Positions 1 to 8,482 are shown, counted from the first letter of the stretch. The stretch: 64,000 bases of DNA from Nitrospira sp. (GCA_030653545.1 JAURZE010000013.1:1-64000); one strand, 5' to 3'. Numbers and translations: made by a program. Notes: generated from the letters alone by a model not told the origin.

Positions 1-141
1 GTGCCGGAGTTGGTTGCGGCGATCGACGAGTTCATTCGGCTCAATAACAAGAACCCCAAGCCGTTCGTGTGGACCAAAACCGTCGACGACATTCTGAAGA
101 AGATCAAGCATTGTAAAGCCATGATTGAGACACCACACTAG
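1..141 (+). pseudogene. IS630-family transposase, C-terminal fragment
   Basis: The reading frame is open from base 1 and stops at TAG 139-141, giving 46 residues. The stretch NKNPKPFVWTKTVDDILKK is the typical tail of IS630-type DDE transposases (residues after the last catalytic acid, with the NPKPFVWT signature). The gene starts before the window, so I cannot tell whether the transposase is intact. The following 76 bases up to tmk should contain the right end of the element, but its inverted repeat cannot be fixed without the left end. Confidence 0.75.
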
Positions 142-217
142 GCCCGGCCGTTCTTGCTATTCAGGGGGCAGGGCATTACGATCGCGACGAACTCTGAACC
201 CGTGACAGGAACCACTC

Positions 218-892
218 GTGGCGAAACGACGCAGTCATACAGCCGGCATCTTCATCACGCTGGAAGGCACCGAAGGGAGCGGAAAATCGACCCAAGCCGC
301 TCGCCTGGCCCAGGCCCTTCGCGCCGAAGGCCATGCCGTGCTCCTCACACGGGAACCGGGCGGCACGCCGGCAGCCGAGCAGCTCCGCGCGGTGCTGCTT
401 AAGAATAATTCGGAGTCGCTGGCGGCAGAAACGGAAGCCTTCGTCATTCTCGCAGCCCGCCGCCAACATGTGGATCACGTGATCGCACCGGCGCTGCAGC
501 AGGGCGCAATTGTGATCTGCGACCGGTTCATCGATTCCACCTTGGCCTATCAAGGCTATGCGCGAGGGCTGGACCTGAAGACGCTGCGCACGATGAACCG
601 CTGGGCCACCGGGGGCCTTGCGCCTGACCTCACTCTCCTCTTCGATCTTCCCGTGGCCACCGGCCTGCGCCGGCGGCAGCGCGATGCCGCGGGGCAGAAC
701 CGGCTGGACCGGGAGACAAGACGCTTTCACGAAAACGTGCGCGCCGGGTTTTTACAACTCGCGCGCAAAGAACCCCGGCGCATCAAGCCGGTCAACGCGG
801 CGCGAACCCCCGACAGGATTGCAGACGACGTGCGCACACTCGTGTTCGACTGGCTGGAAACGCGCCGACCCCAAACGGGACGAACAAGGTAA
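218..892 (+). CDS. tmk: Thymidylate kinase
   Basis: Phosphorylates dTMP to dTDP with ATP in the cytoplasm, an essential step of dTTP synthesis. The 224-residue protein has the P-loop GTEGSGKST at residues 17-25, the TREPGGT substrate loop near 44-50, the DRFIDSTLAYQG motif at 102-113 and an arginine-rich LID segment near 150. The start is GTG 218, with AGGA about eight bases upstream. Length is slightly above the family norm (about 205-215). It lies three bases before holB, a common tmk-holB pairing that couples dTTP supply and replication genes. Confidence 0.96.
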   Translation: MAKRRSHTAGIFITLEGTEGSGKSTQAARLAQALRAEGHAVLLTREPGGTPAAEQLRAVLLKNNSESLAAETEAFVILAARRQHVDHVIAPALQQGAIVICDRFIDSTLAYQGYARGLDLKTLRTMNRWATGGLAPDLTLLFDLPVATGLRRRQRDAAGQNRLDRETRRFHENVRAGFLQLARKEPRRIKPVNAARTPDRIADDVRTLVFDWLETRRPQTGRTR

Positions 893-894
893 CC

Positions 895-1923
895 ATGCCC
901 TTTCGCGAGATCACCGGACATGAACATCCGATCGCGGTCCTGCGGGCCGCCGTCTCCCACGACCGATTGGGACATGCGTATCTCTTCCATGGCGAAGACG
1001 CGATCGGGAAACGCCTGACGGCCATCCACCTCGCCCAGGCCTTGAACTGCGAGCAGCCGCCGTCACCGGATGTACTGGACAGCTGCGGCGCCTGCCGCGC
1101 CTGCCTGCAAATCGCCGCGCGAACCCACCCGGACTTCATCGCGATCGACCCCGACCGTGAATTGGCCAATCCCGCCATCAAGATCGAACAGGTCAGAGAA
1201 ATCGAACAGCAGTTCGTCTATCGCCCATTGATGGGCGAGAGAAAGATCTGCCTGATCGACGAAGCCGACCGCATGACCATCGGCGCCGCCAATGCACTGC
1301 TCAAAACGCTGGAGGAACCGCCGGGTCACGCGCTCTTCCTCTTGATTACCAGCAGGCCCAACGCGCTCCCGATCACCATCCGTTCGCGTTGCCAGCAACT
1401 TCGCTTCACCACACCGGCGCGCACGCAGGTCGAAGCAGCCGTGATCCTCAAGCGCGAACTGCCGCCGGTGGATGCGCGACTCCTGGCGCTCGTCACGGAA
1501 GGCCGCATCGGCGAGGCGCTCACGCTGGATGTCGCCGCCCTGCGTGAATGGCAACGCGACTGTTTGGCCATCGTAGCCCCCGCGACGCTCAGATCGATCA
1601 GCGCGATCCTGACACTGGCCGAGAGCCTCGCCAAATCCGACCGTGGCATCGAGACGCTGACCTGGCTTAGTCGCTGGATCCGGGATCTCATGCTCGTCCA
1701 TGTCGGCGGCGACCGCGATCAAATTCTCCACCTCGAACAGATGGACCAGTTGCAGGAATATTCCCGCACTACCGATCTCACCCTGCTCCTCGACCTGATC
1801 AAGGAGATCGAACGCACACAGCAGAATGCCACCCGCAATCTGAATCTCCACATGGCCCTGGAATCCTGCCTGCTCAAACTCCGTGATGCCCTCGGCCTCG
1901 CCCCCGCCGGAATGCCTGCCTAG
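895..1923 (+). CDS. holB: DNA polymerase III subunit delta'
   Basis: Clamp-loader subunit that opens the sliding clamp together with the delta and tau/gamma subunits. The 342-residue protein has an AAA+ module with a modified P-loop GEDAIGKR (33-40), a four-cysteine zinc module (C52, C64, C67, C70), the acidic box region LIDEADRM and the SRC motif (IRSRCQQLRF), all typical of delta'. Delta' usually does not hydrolyse ATP; the altered P-loop, ending in R rather than S/T, agrees with that. It starts three bases after tmk with AAGG upstream of ATG 895. Confidence 0.93.
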   Translation: MPFREITGHEHPIAVLRAAVSHDRLGHAYLFHGEDAIGKRLTAIHLAQALNCEQPPSPDVLDSCGACRACLQIAARTHPDFIAIDPDRELANPAIKIEQVREIEQQFVYRPLMGERKICLIDEADRMTIGAANALLKTLEEPPGHALFLLITSRPNALPITIRSRCQQLRFTTPARTQVEAAVILKRELPPVDARLLALVTEGRIGEALTLDVAALREWQRDCLAIVAPATLRSISAILTLAESLAKSDRGIETLTWLSRWIRDLMLVHVGGDRDQILHLEQMDQLQEYSRTTDLTLLLDLIKEIERTQQNATRNLNLHMALESCLLKLRDALGLAPAGMPA

Positions 1924-1960
1924 AAATCCTTATTCCCAACCTGGTATCTTCCCCTTCGTC

Positions 1961-4024
1961 ATGCGAGATCAAAACACGTTCTACATTACGACGCCGATTT
2001 ACTACGTGAACGATGTGCCGCACATCGGCCACGCCTACACTACCGTCGCCGCCGATGTGCTCGCGCGCTACTGGCGTCTGCGAGGTCGCGACGTCATGTT
2101 CCTGACCGGCCTCGACGAGCACGGCCAGAAAGTGCAGCAGGCAGCCGCAAAGGCCGGCATCGATCCGCAGGCCCATTGCGACAAGCTGGCGCCGCAGTTC
2201 CAAGACCTCTGGAAACGGTTGAACATTTCGAATAATGCCTTCATCCGCACCACCGATGCGCCGCACAAGAAAGTCGTTCAACGATATCTTCAAGAGCTCT
2301 ACGATAAACAGCTGATTTATAAGGACTCGTATACCGGTTGGTATTGCACGTACGACGAACGGTTCTGGACTGAAAAAGACGTTGTAGGAGGGATCTGCCC
2401 GGACTGCAACCGCCCCATCGAACAGCTCAGCGAGCATAACTATTTCTTCAAGATGGGACAGTATCAGGAACAGCTCATCGACCACATCAAGCAGCACCCG
2501 CACTTCATCCGGCCCGAGTCCCGCCGCAACGAAGTCCTGGGGTTTCTGACGACCCAGAAGCTCGGCGACCTGTCTATTTCCAGACCCAAGTCGCGCCTCT
2601 CATGGGGCATCGAATTGCCGTTCGATCACGACTACGTGACCTACGTCTGGTTCGACGCCCTGGTCAATTACATCTCCGCCTTGGAATACAAACTGACGAC
2701 ACCCTCGGTTGATCGCTACTGGCCGGCGTCGGTCCATCTCGTCGGGAAAGACATCCTCACGACTCACGCCGTCTATTGGTCGACGATGTTGATGGCGCTG
2801 AACCTGCCGCTGCCGGAAACCATCTTCGCGCATGGCTGGTGGACCGTCGACGGCGAAAAGATGTCGAAGAGCCGCGGCAACGTCGTCGATCCCAACAAGA
2901 TGGTCGAGACCTACGGCATCGATGCCTTCCGTTACTTCCTCCTGCGCGAAGTGCCGTTCGGGCAAGACGGAGATTTCTCACAGACGGCGATGATCACTAG
3001 CATCAACAGCGACTTGGCCAACGGCATCGGCAATCTACTCAGCCGTACCCTCACGATGATCGAGCGTTTCGCGGACGGGAAGATTCCGGCAAGCGGCCCG
3101 CCCGCGCTCCCGGAACTCGAAGAGAAGATCGCCCAGGCCGCCACGCAATTGCCGGCCACGTTGGAACGAGGCTTCAGCGCGCTCACCTTCCGCGACAATC
3201 TCCAAACAATCGGCGAACTGGCCAGCCTCTGCGATGAATACATCGACAAAGCCGCGCCCTGGAAGCTGGCGAAGAATCCCGACGACGCGCCGAAACTGAA
3301 AACCGTCCTGAATACCGCCGCCCGCGCCTTGCGCCTGCTGGCCGTCTCGCTCCATCCGTTCATGCCGCAAACCACGGAACAACTGGCCCGGCAGCTCGGC
3401 TACCACTTCGACTTTACCAAGGCCGTCCCGGCCTCTGCCTACCAGTGGGACAGCCCCGTAGCCGATCTCCCGATCGCCAAGGGAGCGCCGTTGTTCCCCC
3501 GGATCGAAATCGCCGCGGACACGAAGACGGCCACCGCAAAAGACGCGCCCAAAGCACAGAAAGATTCATCGAAAAAAGGAGCCAAACCAGTGAGCGACAC
3601 ACCCGCGACCCCGCAACCGGTTCCCGCCGCAGCCACCACGACCCCGGCCGCAACAACAACTCCGGCGGCACCGGCAGCAGCGCCCGCACCGGCCGCGCCA
3701 CCACAGATCAGCATCGACGACTTCATGAAGATTCAGCTGAAAACGGCGAAAGTCATCAGCGCCGAACGCGTACCGAAGTCGGAGAAGCTGTTGAAGCTCC
3801 AAGTCTCACTCGGCACGGAGCAACGGCAGATCGTGGCAGGCATCGGCAAGAAGTATGAGCCGGAGGCACTCGTCGGCAAGATGATCGTGATCGTCGCGAA
3901 TCTGAAACCGGCGAAGCTCATGGGCATCGAGTCGCAGGGCATGGTCCTGGCCGCCGGGGACAGCGAAGTGCGCGGCCTCGCCACCATCCTGGAAGAAGTG
4001 GAACCGGGCACCAAGGTCAAATGA
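1961..4024 (+). CDS. metG: Methionyl-tRNA synthetase with fused tRNA-binding domain
   Basis: Charges tRNA-Met with methionine in the cytoplasm. The class I signatures are exact: HIGH at residues 21-24 and KMSKS at 300-304. Cysteines in WYCTYDE and GICPDC belong to the connective-peptide zinc region. The anticodon-binding helical domain follows, then a low-complexity linker rich in Pro, Ala and Thr (about residues 545-580), then a Trbp111-type tRNA-binding OB domain (582-687) that also drives dimerisation. ATG 1961 is chosen over upstream ATGs because it begins the conserved MRDQNTFYITTP; the upstream extension would overlap holB. No clear Shine-Dalgarno sequence is visible. 687 residues. Confidence 0.95.
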   Translation: MRDQNTFYITTPIYYVNDVPHIGHAYTTVAADVLARYWRLRGRDVMFLTGLDEHGQKVQQAAAKAGIDPQAHCDKLAPQFQDLWKRLNISNNAFIRTTDAPHKKVVQRYLQELYDKQLIYKDSYTGWYCTYDERFWTEKDVVGGICPDCNRPIEQLSEHNYFFKMGQYQEQLIDHIKQHPHFIRPESRRNEVLGFLTTQKLGDLSISRPKSRLSWGIELPFDHDYVTYVWFDALVNYISALEYKLTTPSVDRYWPASVHLVGKDILTTHAVYWSTMLMALNLPLPETIFAHGWWTVDGEKMSKSRGNVVDPNKMVETYGIDAFRYFLLREVPFGQDGDFSQTAMITSINSDLANGIGNLLSRTLTMIERFADGKIPASGPPALPELEEKIAQAATQLPATLERGFSALTFRDNLQTIGELASLCDEYIDKAAPWKLAKNPDDAPKLKTVLNTAARALRLLAVSLHPFMPQTTEQLARQLGYHFDFTKAVPASAYQWDSPVADLPIAKGAPLFPRIEIAADTKTATAKDAPKAQKDSSKKGAKPVSDTPATPQPVPAAATTTPAATTTPAAPAAAPAPAAPPQISIDDFMKIQLKTAKVISAERVPKSEKLLKLQVSLGTEQRQIVAGIGKKYEPEALVGKMIVIVANLKPAKLMGIESQGMVLAAGDSEVRGLATILEEVEPGTKVK

Positions 4025-4884
4025 ACCGAGCGGGTATCAGGCTCCGCATTCTCGTCCTCGCACTCCTCCTGATGCCTCTGCCCTGTCTCGCCCTCCCCGC
4101 GCAGGAAGACGCCCCGCCCGACCTGCACCTGAACGATCCGAAACCCACAACCATCCTCGTGCGCGTCGTTGCCCATGGCTCCATGGTGCTGGGCAAGGAG
4201 GTCGGCGGCGCGCGCGTGACGATCACCGATGTGGCCAGCGGCCAGATCCTCGCCACCGGCATCCAGCAAGGCGATGCCGGCGATCAGAATCAGATCATGC
4301 GCACCCCGCGCCTGATGGAAGAGGCCCACTACAGCAGCCGTCCCGCTGCGGTGTTCACCGCCACGCTCGACCTGGTTACACCGACCCTCGTCGATATTGC
4401 AGCCGAAGGACCGCTCGCGTTTCCAGCCGCATCTCAACGCGTCTCCACTCGCGCCTGGCTAATTCCCGGCCATGACCTGACCAGCGACGGCATCGTCCTG
4501 ACGCTCTACGGCTACATCATCCAGATCGAACATCCGAAATCCGTCGGCGGCGGGCTTATCGCGAAAGACGACGTGGTCCTACGCGCCTCCGTCCGCACCC
4601 TCTCCGGTGCACTCGTCCGTCCCCATGGCGATTGGGACTCGCGTAAAGTCCACATCTACGGCGAGCTGCTCATCGGCACGAAGGTGATGGAGCGCTTGCA
4701 GCTGTTCTACAGCGGCGATAGAGCCGCCTTCGAAGCGCCCTTCTTCGTCCCGCTCCCTAAAGATGCGCCCGACGGCATCACCCTCCGCGTCGTCGCGGCT
4801 GATCCGTCGAGCGGCAACTTCGGCGTAGCCGAAGCCAAGTATCCGGTGCTGAGCGAACGATTACCGCCCAAGTTGCCGAGGTAG
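4021..4884 (+). CDS. Secreted protein of unknown function
   Basis: 287 residues, beginning with ATGA that overlaps the metG stop, so it is translationally coupled to metG. The first ~25 residues form a clear signal peptide (positive start, hydrophobic LVLALLLMPLPCLALP, likely cleavage after LALPA or nearby). The mature part is rich in beta-type sequence with no cysteine after the signal and no catalytic motif I recognise; RVVAHGSMVLGKEVGGARVTIT and a repeat-like stretch near the C terminus could be Ig-like folds. Probably periplasmic or outer-membrane associated. Function unknown; the link with metG may only be shared transcription. Confidence 0.75.
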   Translation: MNRAGIRLRILVLALLLMPLPCLALPAQEDAPPDLHLNDPKPTTILVRVVAHGSMVLGKEVGGARVTITDVASGQILATGIQQGDAGDQNQIMRTPRLMEEAHYSSRPAAVFTATLDLVTPTLVDIAAEGPLAFPAASQRVSTRAWLIPGHDLTSDGIVLTLYGYIIQIEHPKSVGGGLIAKDDVVLRASVRTLSGALVRPHGDWDSRKVHIYGELLIGTKVMERLQLFYSGDRAAFEAPFFVPLPKDAPDGITLRVVAADPSSGNFGVAEAKYPVLSERLPPKLPR

Positions 4885-4958
4885 TAACACTGCCCGCTCT
4901 CAGAGCATCTTCCATCGCGCGTGCAGATGTGATTGACTACCCTCCAGGGAGCCTAACC

Positions 4959-5258
4959 ATGCGAATGAAGAACCCTCCTCATCCAGGACTGGCAGTGCGG
5001 CATGACTGCCTCGAACCATTAGGTCTCTCCGTGTCAGAGGGGGCAAAGGCGCTGGGTGTCACGCGGCAGGCCATGAATAATCTGGTCAGCGGAAAAGCCG
5101 GCATTTCAGCCGAGATGGCGATCCGCCTGGAAAAAGCGTTTGGAGGCAGTGCCGAGACTTGGTTGCGAATGCAGGCTGCCTTCGACCTGGCCCAGGTGGA
5201 AAAACGCGCAGGAAAGATTAAGGTCCGGCGTGTCAAAGACACATTGATATCAACCTGA
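4959..5258 (+). CDS. higA: HigA-family antitoxin (XRE helix-turn-helix), apparently without its toxin
   Basis: 99 residues with the HigA signature: start RMKNPPHPG, a helix-turn-helix (VSEGAKALGVTRQAMNNLVSG) and the downstream AEMAIRLEKAFGGSAETWLRMQ. HigA binds and neutralises the HigB mRNase and represses the operon. ATG 4959 has AGGGAG seven bases upstream; a longer reading frame from GTG 4929 is less likely. higB normally precedes higA, but only 74 bases separate this start from the previous gene and no toxin ORF is present. The bases just upstream, read in the same frame, give ADVIDY, which faintly resembles a HigB C terminus. Confidence 0.85.
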   Translation: MRMKNPPHPGLAVRHDCLEPLGLSVSEGAKALGVTRQAMNNLVSGKAGISAEMAIRLEKAFGGSAETWLRMQAAFDLAQVEKRAGKIKVRRVKDTLIST

Positions 5259-5284
5259 GGTCACAGCCCCAAAAGGTCCTCGCC

Positions 5285-5947
5285 ATGAAAACGATTGTCC
5301 TGCTCGCAGTCTTGTGCGCGACACTCGCCGGCTCCGCGCTCGCTGAAGACCAGCACCAGCATCGGCGTCCGGACGACATCAAACAATATCTGGAGCATCT
5401 CAACAGTACAGAGCGGGATCGCTATCAGAAGCCCGCCGAGGTGATCGACGCGCTCAAATTGAAGCCGGGCATGGCCATCGCAGATCTCGGCTCCGGGTCA
5501 GGCTACTTCACGCGCCGCTTCATCGAGGCCGTCACCGAGACCGGAATGGTCTATGCCGTGGATGTCGAGCCGGAAATGCTCGCCTATGCCAAAGAGAGCG
5601 TCATCCACATGCACACCGCCTACACAGCCGAGTTCATCCTCGCGCAGCCGGATAATCCCAAACTGCCGTTCGCATCCGTCGATCTTCTCTTCGTCTGCAA
5701 CACCATCCATCATCTTGAGGACCGGCCAAAATATTTTAGCGATCTCAAGTCATCCCTCAAACCCGGAGCGCGCATTGCCATCGTAGACTTCTACCCCGAC
5801 GAACGATCCGGCGACCTCGGCTTCCCGAAACACCATCTCGTCGCGCGAGACACCATCGTCCAGGAAATGACCGCAGCCGGATACCAGCTCGCCCGCGAGC
5901 ACAGTTTTCTACCGAAACAATACTTTCTAGAGTTTGTCGCGCAGTAG
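5285..5947 (+). CDS. Exported class I SAM-dependent methyltransferase
   Basis: 220 residues. Residues 1-20 form a signal peptide (MKTIVLLAVLCATLAGSALA) followed by a His-rich linker DQHQHRR. The rest is a Rossmann methyltransferase with motif I IADLGSGSGYFTRRF, the acidic ribose contact AVDVEPEM, motif post-II (LLFVCNTIHHLED) and motif III region LKPGARIAIVDFYP. A methyltransferase with an export signal is unusual because SAM is not expected in the periplasm, but such proteins form a recurring family. It sits 26 bases after higA on the same strand; substrate unknown. Confidence 0.85.
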   Translation: MKTIVLLAVLCATLAGSALAEDQHQHRRPDDIKQYLEHLNSTERDRYQKPAEVIDALKLKPGMAIADLGSGSGYFTRRFIEAVTETGMVYAVDVEPEMLAYAKESVIHMHTAYTAEFILAQPDNPKLPFASVDLLFVCNTIHHLEDRPKYFSDLKSSLKPGARIAIVDFYPDERSGDLGFPKHHLVARDTIVQEMTAAGYQLAREHSFLPKQYFLEFVAQ

Positions 5948-6147
5948 ATGGGATGCGACCCAAAGGAGGGCTCTTACGCCAATCTACCCAAGAACCTGGG
6001 ATAGATGTTTCCGCAGTCGCAACTCATTGAAACAACAACGGGCAAGGCGTATGGTTCGCGAACAGTAGCGGCGTGCTACACGGACAGGAACTGGTAAGTC
6101 CGGCTCTTATACGGATCGACCTAAGCGGAGTTATAGATGGCTAGAAC

Positions 6148-6936
6148 ATGGCGATGAAGGTGACATTTGATTCCAACGTTTGGCGGGCTGTTGCCGACCC
6201 GAACCGTTTCCCTAACGATCCCATGCACACGGCTATACAGCGCATCCACAATGCAATTCGCAGTGGTCAGTTCGAAGGCTTACTCGCAGAAACGGTCTTC
6301 ACCCTGGAGGGCATAAAGAAAGTCGATCGGAAGGCCTTCTTTACGCAGTACCGGACGCAGAGCAAGATTTCAGAAGAGGAGCAACCAGACGGATCCATAC
6401 GTCTTGGCATAAAGATGGGGCCAGATCCAAACGCGCATCCAGGAAACAATCCCTATCTTGCGTCGCACCTAAACGATGCGCTTGGCGTTGGCTTTAAGCT
6501 CATGCGTTGTCATCGCGTGGCAGGGGTCCAGAATCCCGACCTTCGTAACGAATGGTTTTCTTCGCATAGCTCTTCTTCGGTAGACACGGCAAAAAAATTT
6601 GGCGAGGTGGGTAGAAAGATTGAAGCTACGGGCGCAGGTATTGCCCATATCAAGGCGATCGGCAATCGCTATGCCTCGCCAACGCAGCCCTGGTTTGAAG
6701 GTCTTGCTGTAGCACCAGCCTCCGAAGACGCCGCAATCGCGCGAGCAGTGGCCGAGTGGGCCGACGGCGACTGCATTTCTGCGCACATCGCGTATAGCAA
6801 TGACTTCATGTGTACTCGCGACACGGCTACCGCGGCGGGCTCAAACTCAGTATTTTCGGCAAGCAACCGAGCGTGGTTAACTTCCCAATACGGCGTGCGG
6901 TTCGTGAACCCAAGCGAACTGGCAAGCCATATTTAA
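6148..6936 (+). CDS. PIN-like domain protein in an integron-type cassette
   Basis: 262 residues, not assigned to a named family. The N-terminal VTFDSNVWRAV and the C-terminal ADGDCISAHIAYSNDFMCTRD place acidic residues as in PIN-like nucleases (first strand ending in Asp, late Asp pair), so an RNase toxin-like fold is inferred. A middle segment rich in Asn, Gly and Pro is unusual. ATG 6148 or ATG 6154 may start it; no strong ribosome site is visible. The stop codon lies inside the first half-core of an attC-like site, the normal layout of gene cassettes. The 200 bases before it show no gene and no convincing attC. Confidence 0.6.
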   Translation: MAMKVTFDSNVWRAVADPNRFPNDPMHTAIQRIHNAIRSGQFEGLLAETVFTLEGIKKVDRKAFFTQYRTQSKISEEEQPDGSIRLGIKMGPDPNAHPGNNPYLASHLNDALGVGFKLMRCHRVAGVQNPDLRNEWFSSHSSSSVDTAKKFGEVGRKIEATGAGIAHIKAIGNRYASPTQPWFEGLAVAPASEDAAIARAVAEWADGDCISAHIAYSNDFMCTRDTATAAGSNSVFSASNRAWLTSQYGVRFVNPSELASHI

Positions 6937-7020
6937 CTACAGGTGGAACGGACGGGCCGCGAGCAGCAGTGCCAATACGAAAGCACCCGCTGCGGCCCGC
7001 CGTTCACCAAGGCGGTAGGT
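6931..7020 (+). other. attC-like recombination site 1
   Basis: The site begins with ATTTAAC (6931-6937, matching RYYYAAC) that contains the stop codon of the preceding gene, and ends with GGTAGGT (7014-7020), one base off GTTRRRY. Between them GGTGGAACGGACGGGCCGC pairs with GCGGCCCGCCGTTCACC, leaving two unpaired bases (a G and an A) on one arm only. One-sided extrahelical bases are the hallmark by which integron integrases recognise the folded attC strand. The next gene starts 10 bases after the site. Confidence 0.7.
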
Positions 7021-7030
7021 AGCTAGAGCG

Positions 7031-7591
7031 ATGTGGTCAAAACTTTGGAACGATCCGGTATGGAGCAAGGTATTTGCTGGCCTCATCTTGGCTTTGGGCG
7101 CAACAATCGTCACTTACTTCCTCGACTGGTGGCCTACTTTCGGTCGTTGGGGAAGTCAGGGTTTTGCGTTCGCCCTAGCGAGCACGTCCACACCGCATTG
7201 GCTTCTTATCCTCTTAGGTCTCCTCGCACTTCCGACTCTCTTTCTCGCAGGCGCGATCGCGTGGACCAGCGTCTTTCCGGCTAAGGCCCAGGCACCCTCG
7301 TGGCGCGACTACACGACAGACATCTACTTTGGCCTCCGTTGGCGCTGGAGGTATTCCAGCGACGGCGACATCTATGATGCACACACCTTTTGCCCACACT
7401 GCGATTTTCAGGTATTCCCCCAGGACGTGAGCTCATTCCGTGCCATCGACCATATCGCGTTCCGGTGTGATAGTTGCAGTCGCGATCTGGCGGAATTCCC
7501 TGAATCGTTTGCCGCGGTGGAGAACAAGGCAAAGCGGTTCATTCAGCAGCGTCTCCGCAATGGTACTTGGAATGCACAGCAAACTGCCTAA
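7031..7591 (+). CDS. Two-helix membrane protein with C-terminal zinc ribbon (cassette gene)
   Basis: 186 residues of unknown function. Two hydrophobic helices (about residues 13-32 and 56-80) are separated by a short loop, so the protein is probably anchored in the inner membrane. The C-terminal half holds a CPHC...CDSC pair at about residues 121-149, a likely treble or ribbon zinc site, facing the cytoplasm if the N terminus is cytoplasmic. It is flanked by two attC-like sites, starts 10 bases after the first, and its stop TAA lies within the core of the second. This identifies it as a mobile gene cassette rather than a member of a local operon. Confidence 0.65.
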   Translation: MWSKLWNDPVWSKVFAGLILALGATIVTYFLDWWPTFGRWGSQGFAFALASTSTPHWLLILLGLLALPTLFLAGAIAWTSVFPAKAQAPSWRDYTTDIYFGLRWRWRYSSDGDIYDAHTFCPHCDFQVFPQDVSSFRAIDHIAFRCDSCSRDLAEFPESFAAVENKAKRFIQQRLRNGTWNAQQTA

Positions 7592-7645
7592 CTCCAGATG
7601 GAACGGACGCGCAAACCCGGCTCCCCGTTCACCACGACGTTAGCG
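7586..7645 (+). other. attC-like recombination site 2
   Basis: 60 bases. It opens with GCCTAAC (7586-7592, perfect RYYYAAC, overlapping the stop codon of the gene before it) and closes with GTTAGCG (7639-7645). The inner arms TGGAACGG and CCGTTCACC pair with one extra unpaired G, the same extrahelical base seen in site 1. The next gene begins 16 bases downstream. The two sites share the inner-arm sequence but differ in length (90 and 60 bases), as attC sites in one array commonly do. Confidence 0.75.
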
Positions 7646-7661
7646 GACACGATCGCGTCCC

Positions 7662-8132
7662 ATGATCTCAAATGTTGAAACATACTTGGCCATTGCTCGG
7701 GAAGCACATGCCGAGATGAAAAGACTGGACGGCGAGTCGCGAAGGCCGAAACAGGACGGCAGCCCAGGACATATTGTCACCTATGACCCAGAACGCCGTT
7801 CTTTGAAACAGGCCATGATCGCTATTGCGTTCGCTGGCATTTACTTTGAGGCCGCAGTGTATTTGGTCGCTCTAAAGAAAGTAACCAAAGGTAAGGCCGG
7901 AAAGATTGATCGCCTACCCTATGAGCAGCGGCTGCCGAAGCTTGGAATAACTGACCAATCTCTGTTGGATGGTGCGCAAGCGCTCAGAGAAATACGGAAG
8001 GACCTTGTTCATGAAAAGGCGGTCCTGCCTGCGGAATTGGAGGCAGCTACATTTCGGCTCGCACAGAAGTCAGCGGATCAAGCGTTAGTTTTCATAAACC
8101 AGCTTCATGGGGTGCTAAGTGGTGCCCCCTAG
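7662..8132 (+). CDS. HEPN-like small protein (cassette gene)
   Basis: 156 residues, mostly helical, of no family I can name. The stretch ALREIRKDLVHEK contains RKDLVH, an R-x4-H arrangement as in HEPN ribonucleases and nucleotidyltransferase partners, placed in a late helix as expected. The N-terminal helix EAHAEMKRLDG and a hydrophobic helix IAIAFAGIYFEAAVYLVAL complete a four-helix pattern. It starts 16 bases after attC-like site 2. After its TAG no complete attC is visible, so this cassette's own site is missing, truncated or too diverged to see. Confidence 0.55.
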   Translation: MISNVETYLAIAREAHAEMKRLDGESRRPKQDGSPGHIVTYDPERRSLKQAMIAIAFAGIYFEAAVYLVALKKVTKGKAGKIDRLPYEQRLPKLGITDQSLLDGAQALREIRKDLVHEKAVLPAELEAATFRLAQKSADQALVFINQLHGVLSGAP

Positions 8133-8215
8133 CAGCCAAGTCAAGCCAACCGTGCGCTCGCACTTGCCAGGAGAAGGAAAAGTATCCGGAGTCCCTTTCA
8201 ACTCTGCCCTCTGCC

Positions 8216-8482
8216 TCAGGACTTGTGCGCTTCCATGTAGGCCCTGAGGAGGGCATTGATGCGCGTCTGATAGCCGGGACCTTTGGCCTTAAACCACTTC
8301 AATACCTGTTGATCGAGCCGGATGGTGACCGCCGTCTTCGGCTCAGGGAGTCTGAGCACCGCACGCTTGAAAAAGGCTTTCCCCTGCTCCGGGATATCGG
8401 AGGTATCGATGGCCTTACCCTTCAACGCATCAATTTTTGCCCAGTTCGTTCGCGACCGCTTCTTGGTAGTGTTTTTCTTCAC
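8216..8482 (-). CDS. brnA: BrnA-type antitoxin (DUF4415)
   Basis: 88 residues. The C-terminal part AVTIRLDQQVLKWFKAKGPGYQTRINALLRAYMEAHK is the ribbon-helix-helix DNA-binding and dimerisation region typical of BrnA; the N-terminal half contacts the toxin. It binds BrnT and represses the operon. The gene begins inside the 3' end of brnT (53-base overlap), so both are made from one minus-strand transcript. The 83 bases between it and the cassette gene on the other strand show no clear feature. Confidence 0.88.
   Translation of the reverse strand: MKKNTTKKRSRTNWAKIDALKGKAIDTSDIPEQGKAFFKRAVLRLPEPKTAVTIRLDQQVLKWFKAKGPGYQTRINALLRAYMEAHKS

Noticed and set aside
1063-1851. 262-residue minus-strand ORF
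   Set aside because: Shadow of holB; no domain seen.
5948-6147. Possible third attC or attI before the first cassette
   Set aside because: GAGTTATAGATGG near 6130 looks a little like GTTAGATGG, but no partner half-site was found.
8133-8215. attC after the third cassette gene
   Set aside because: CCCTAGC at the stop is one base from a half-core, but no matching arm or GTTRRRY end follows.
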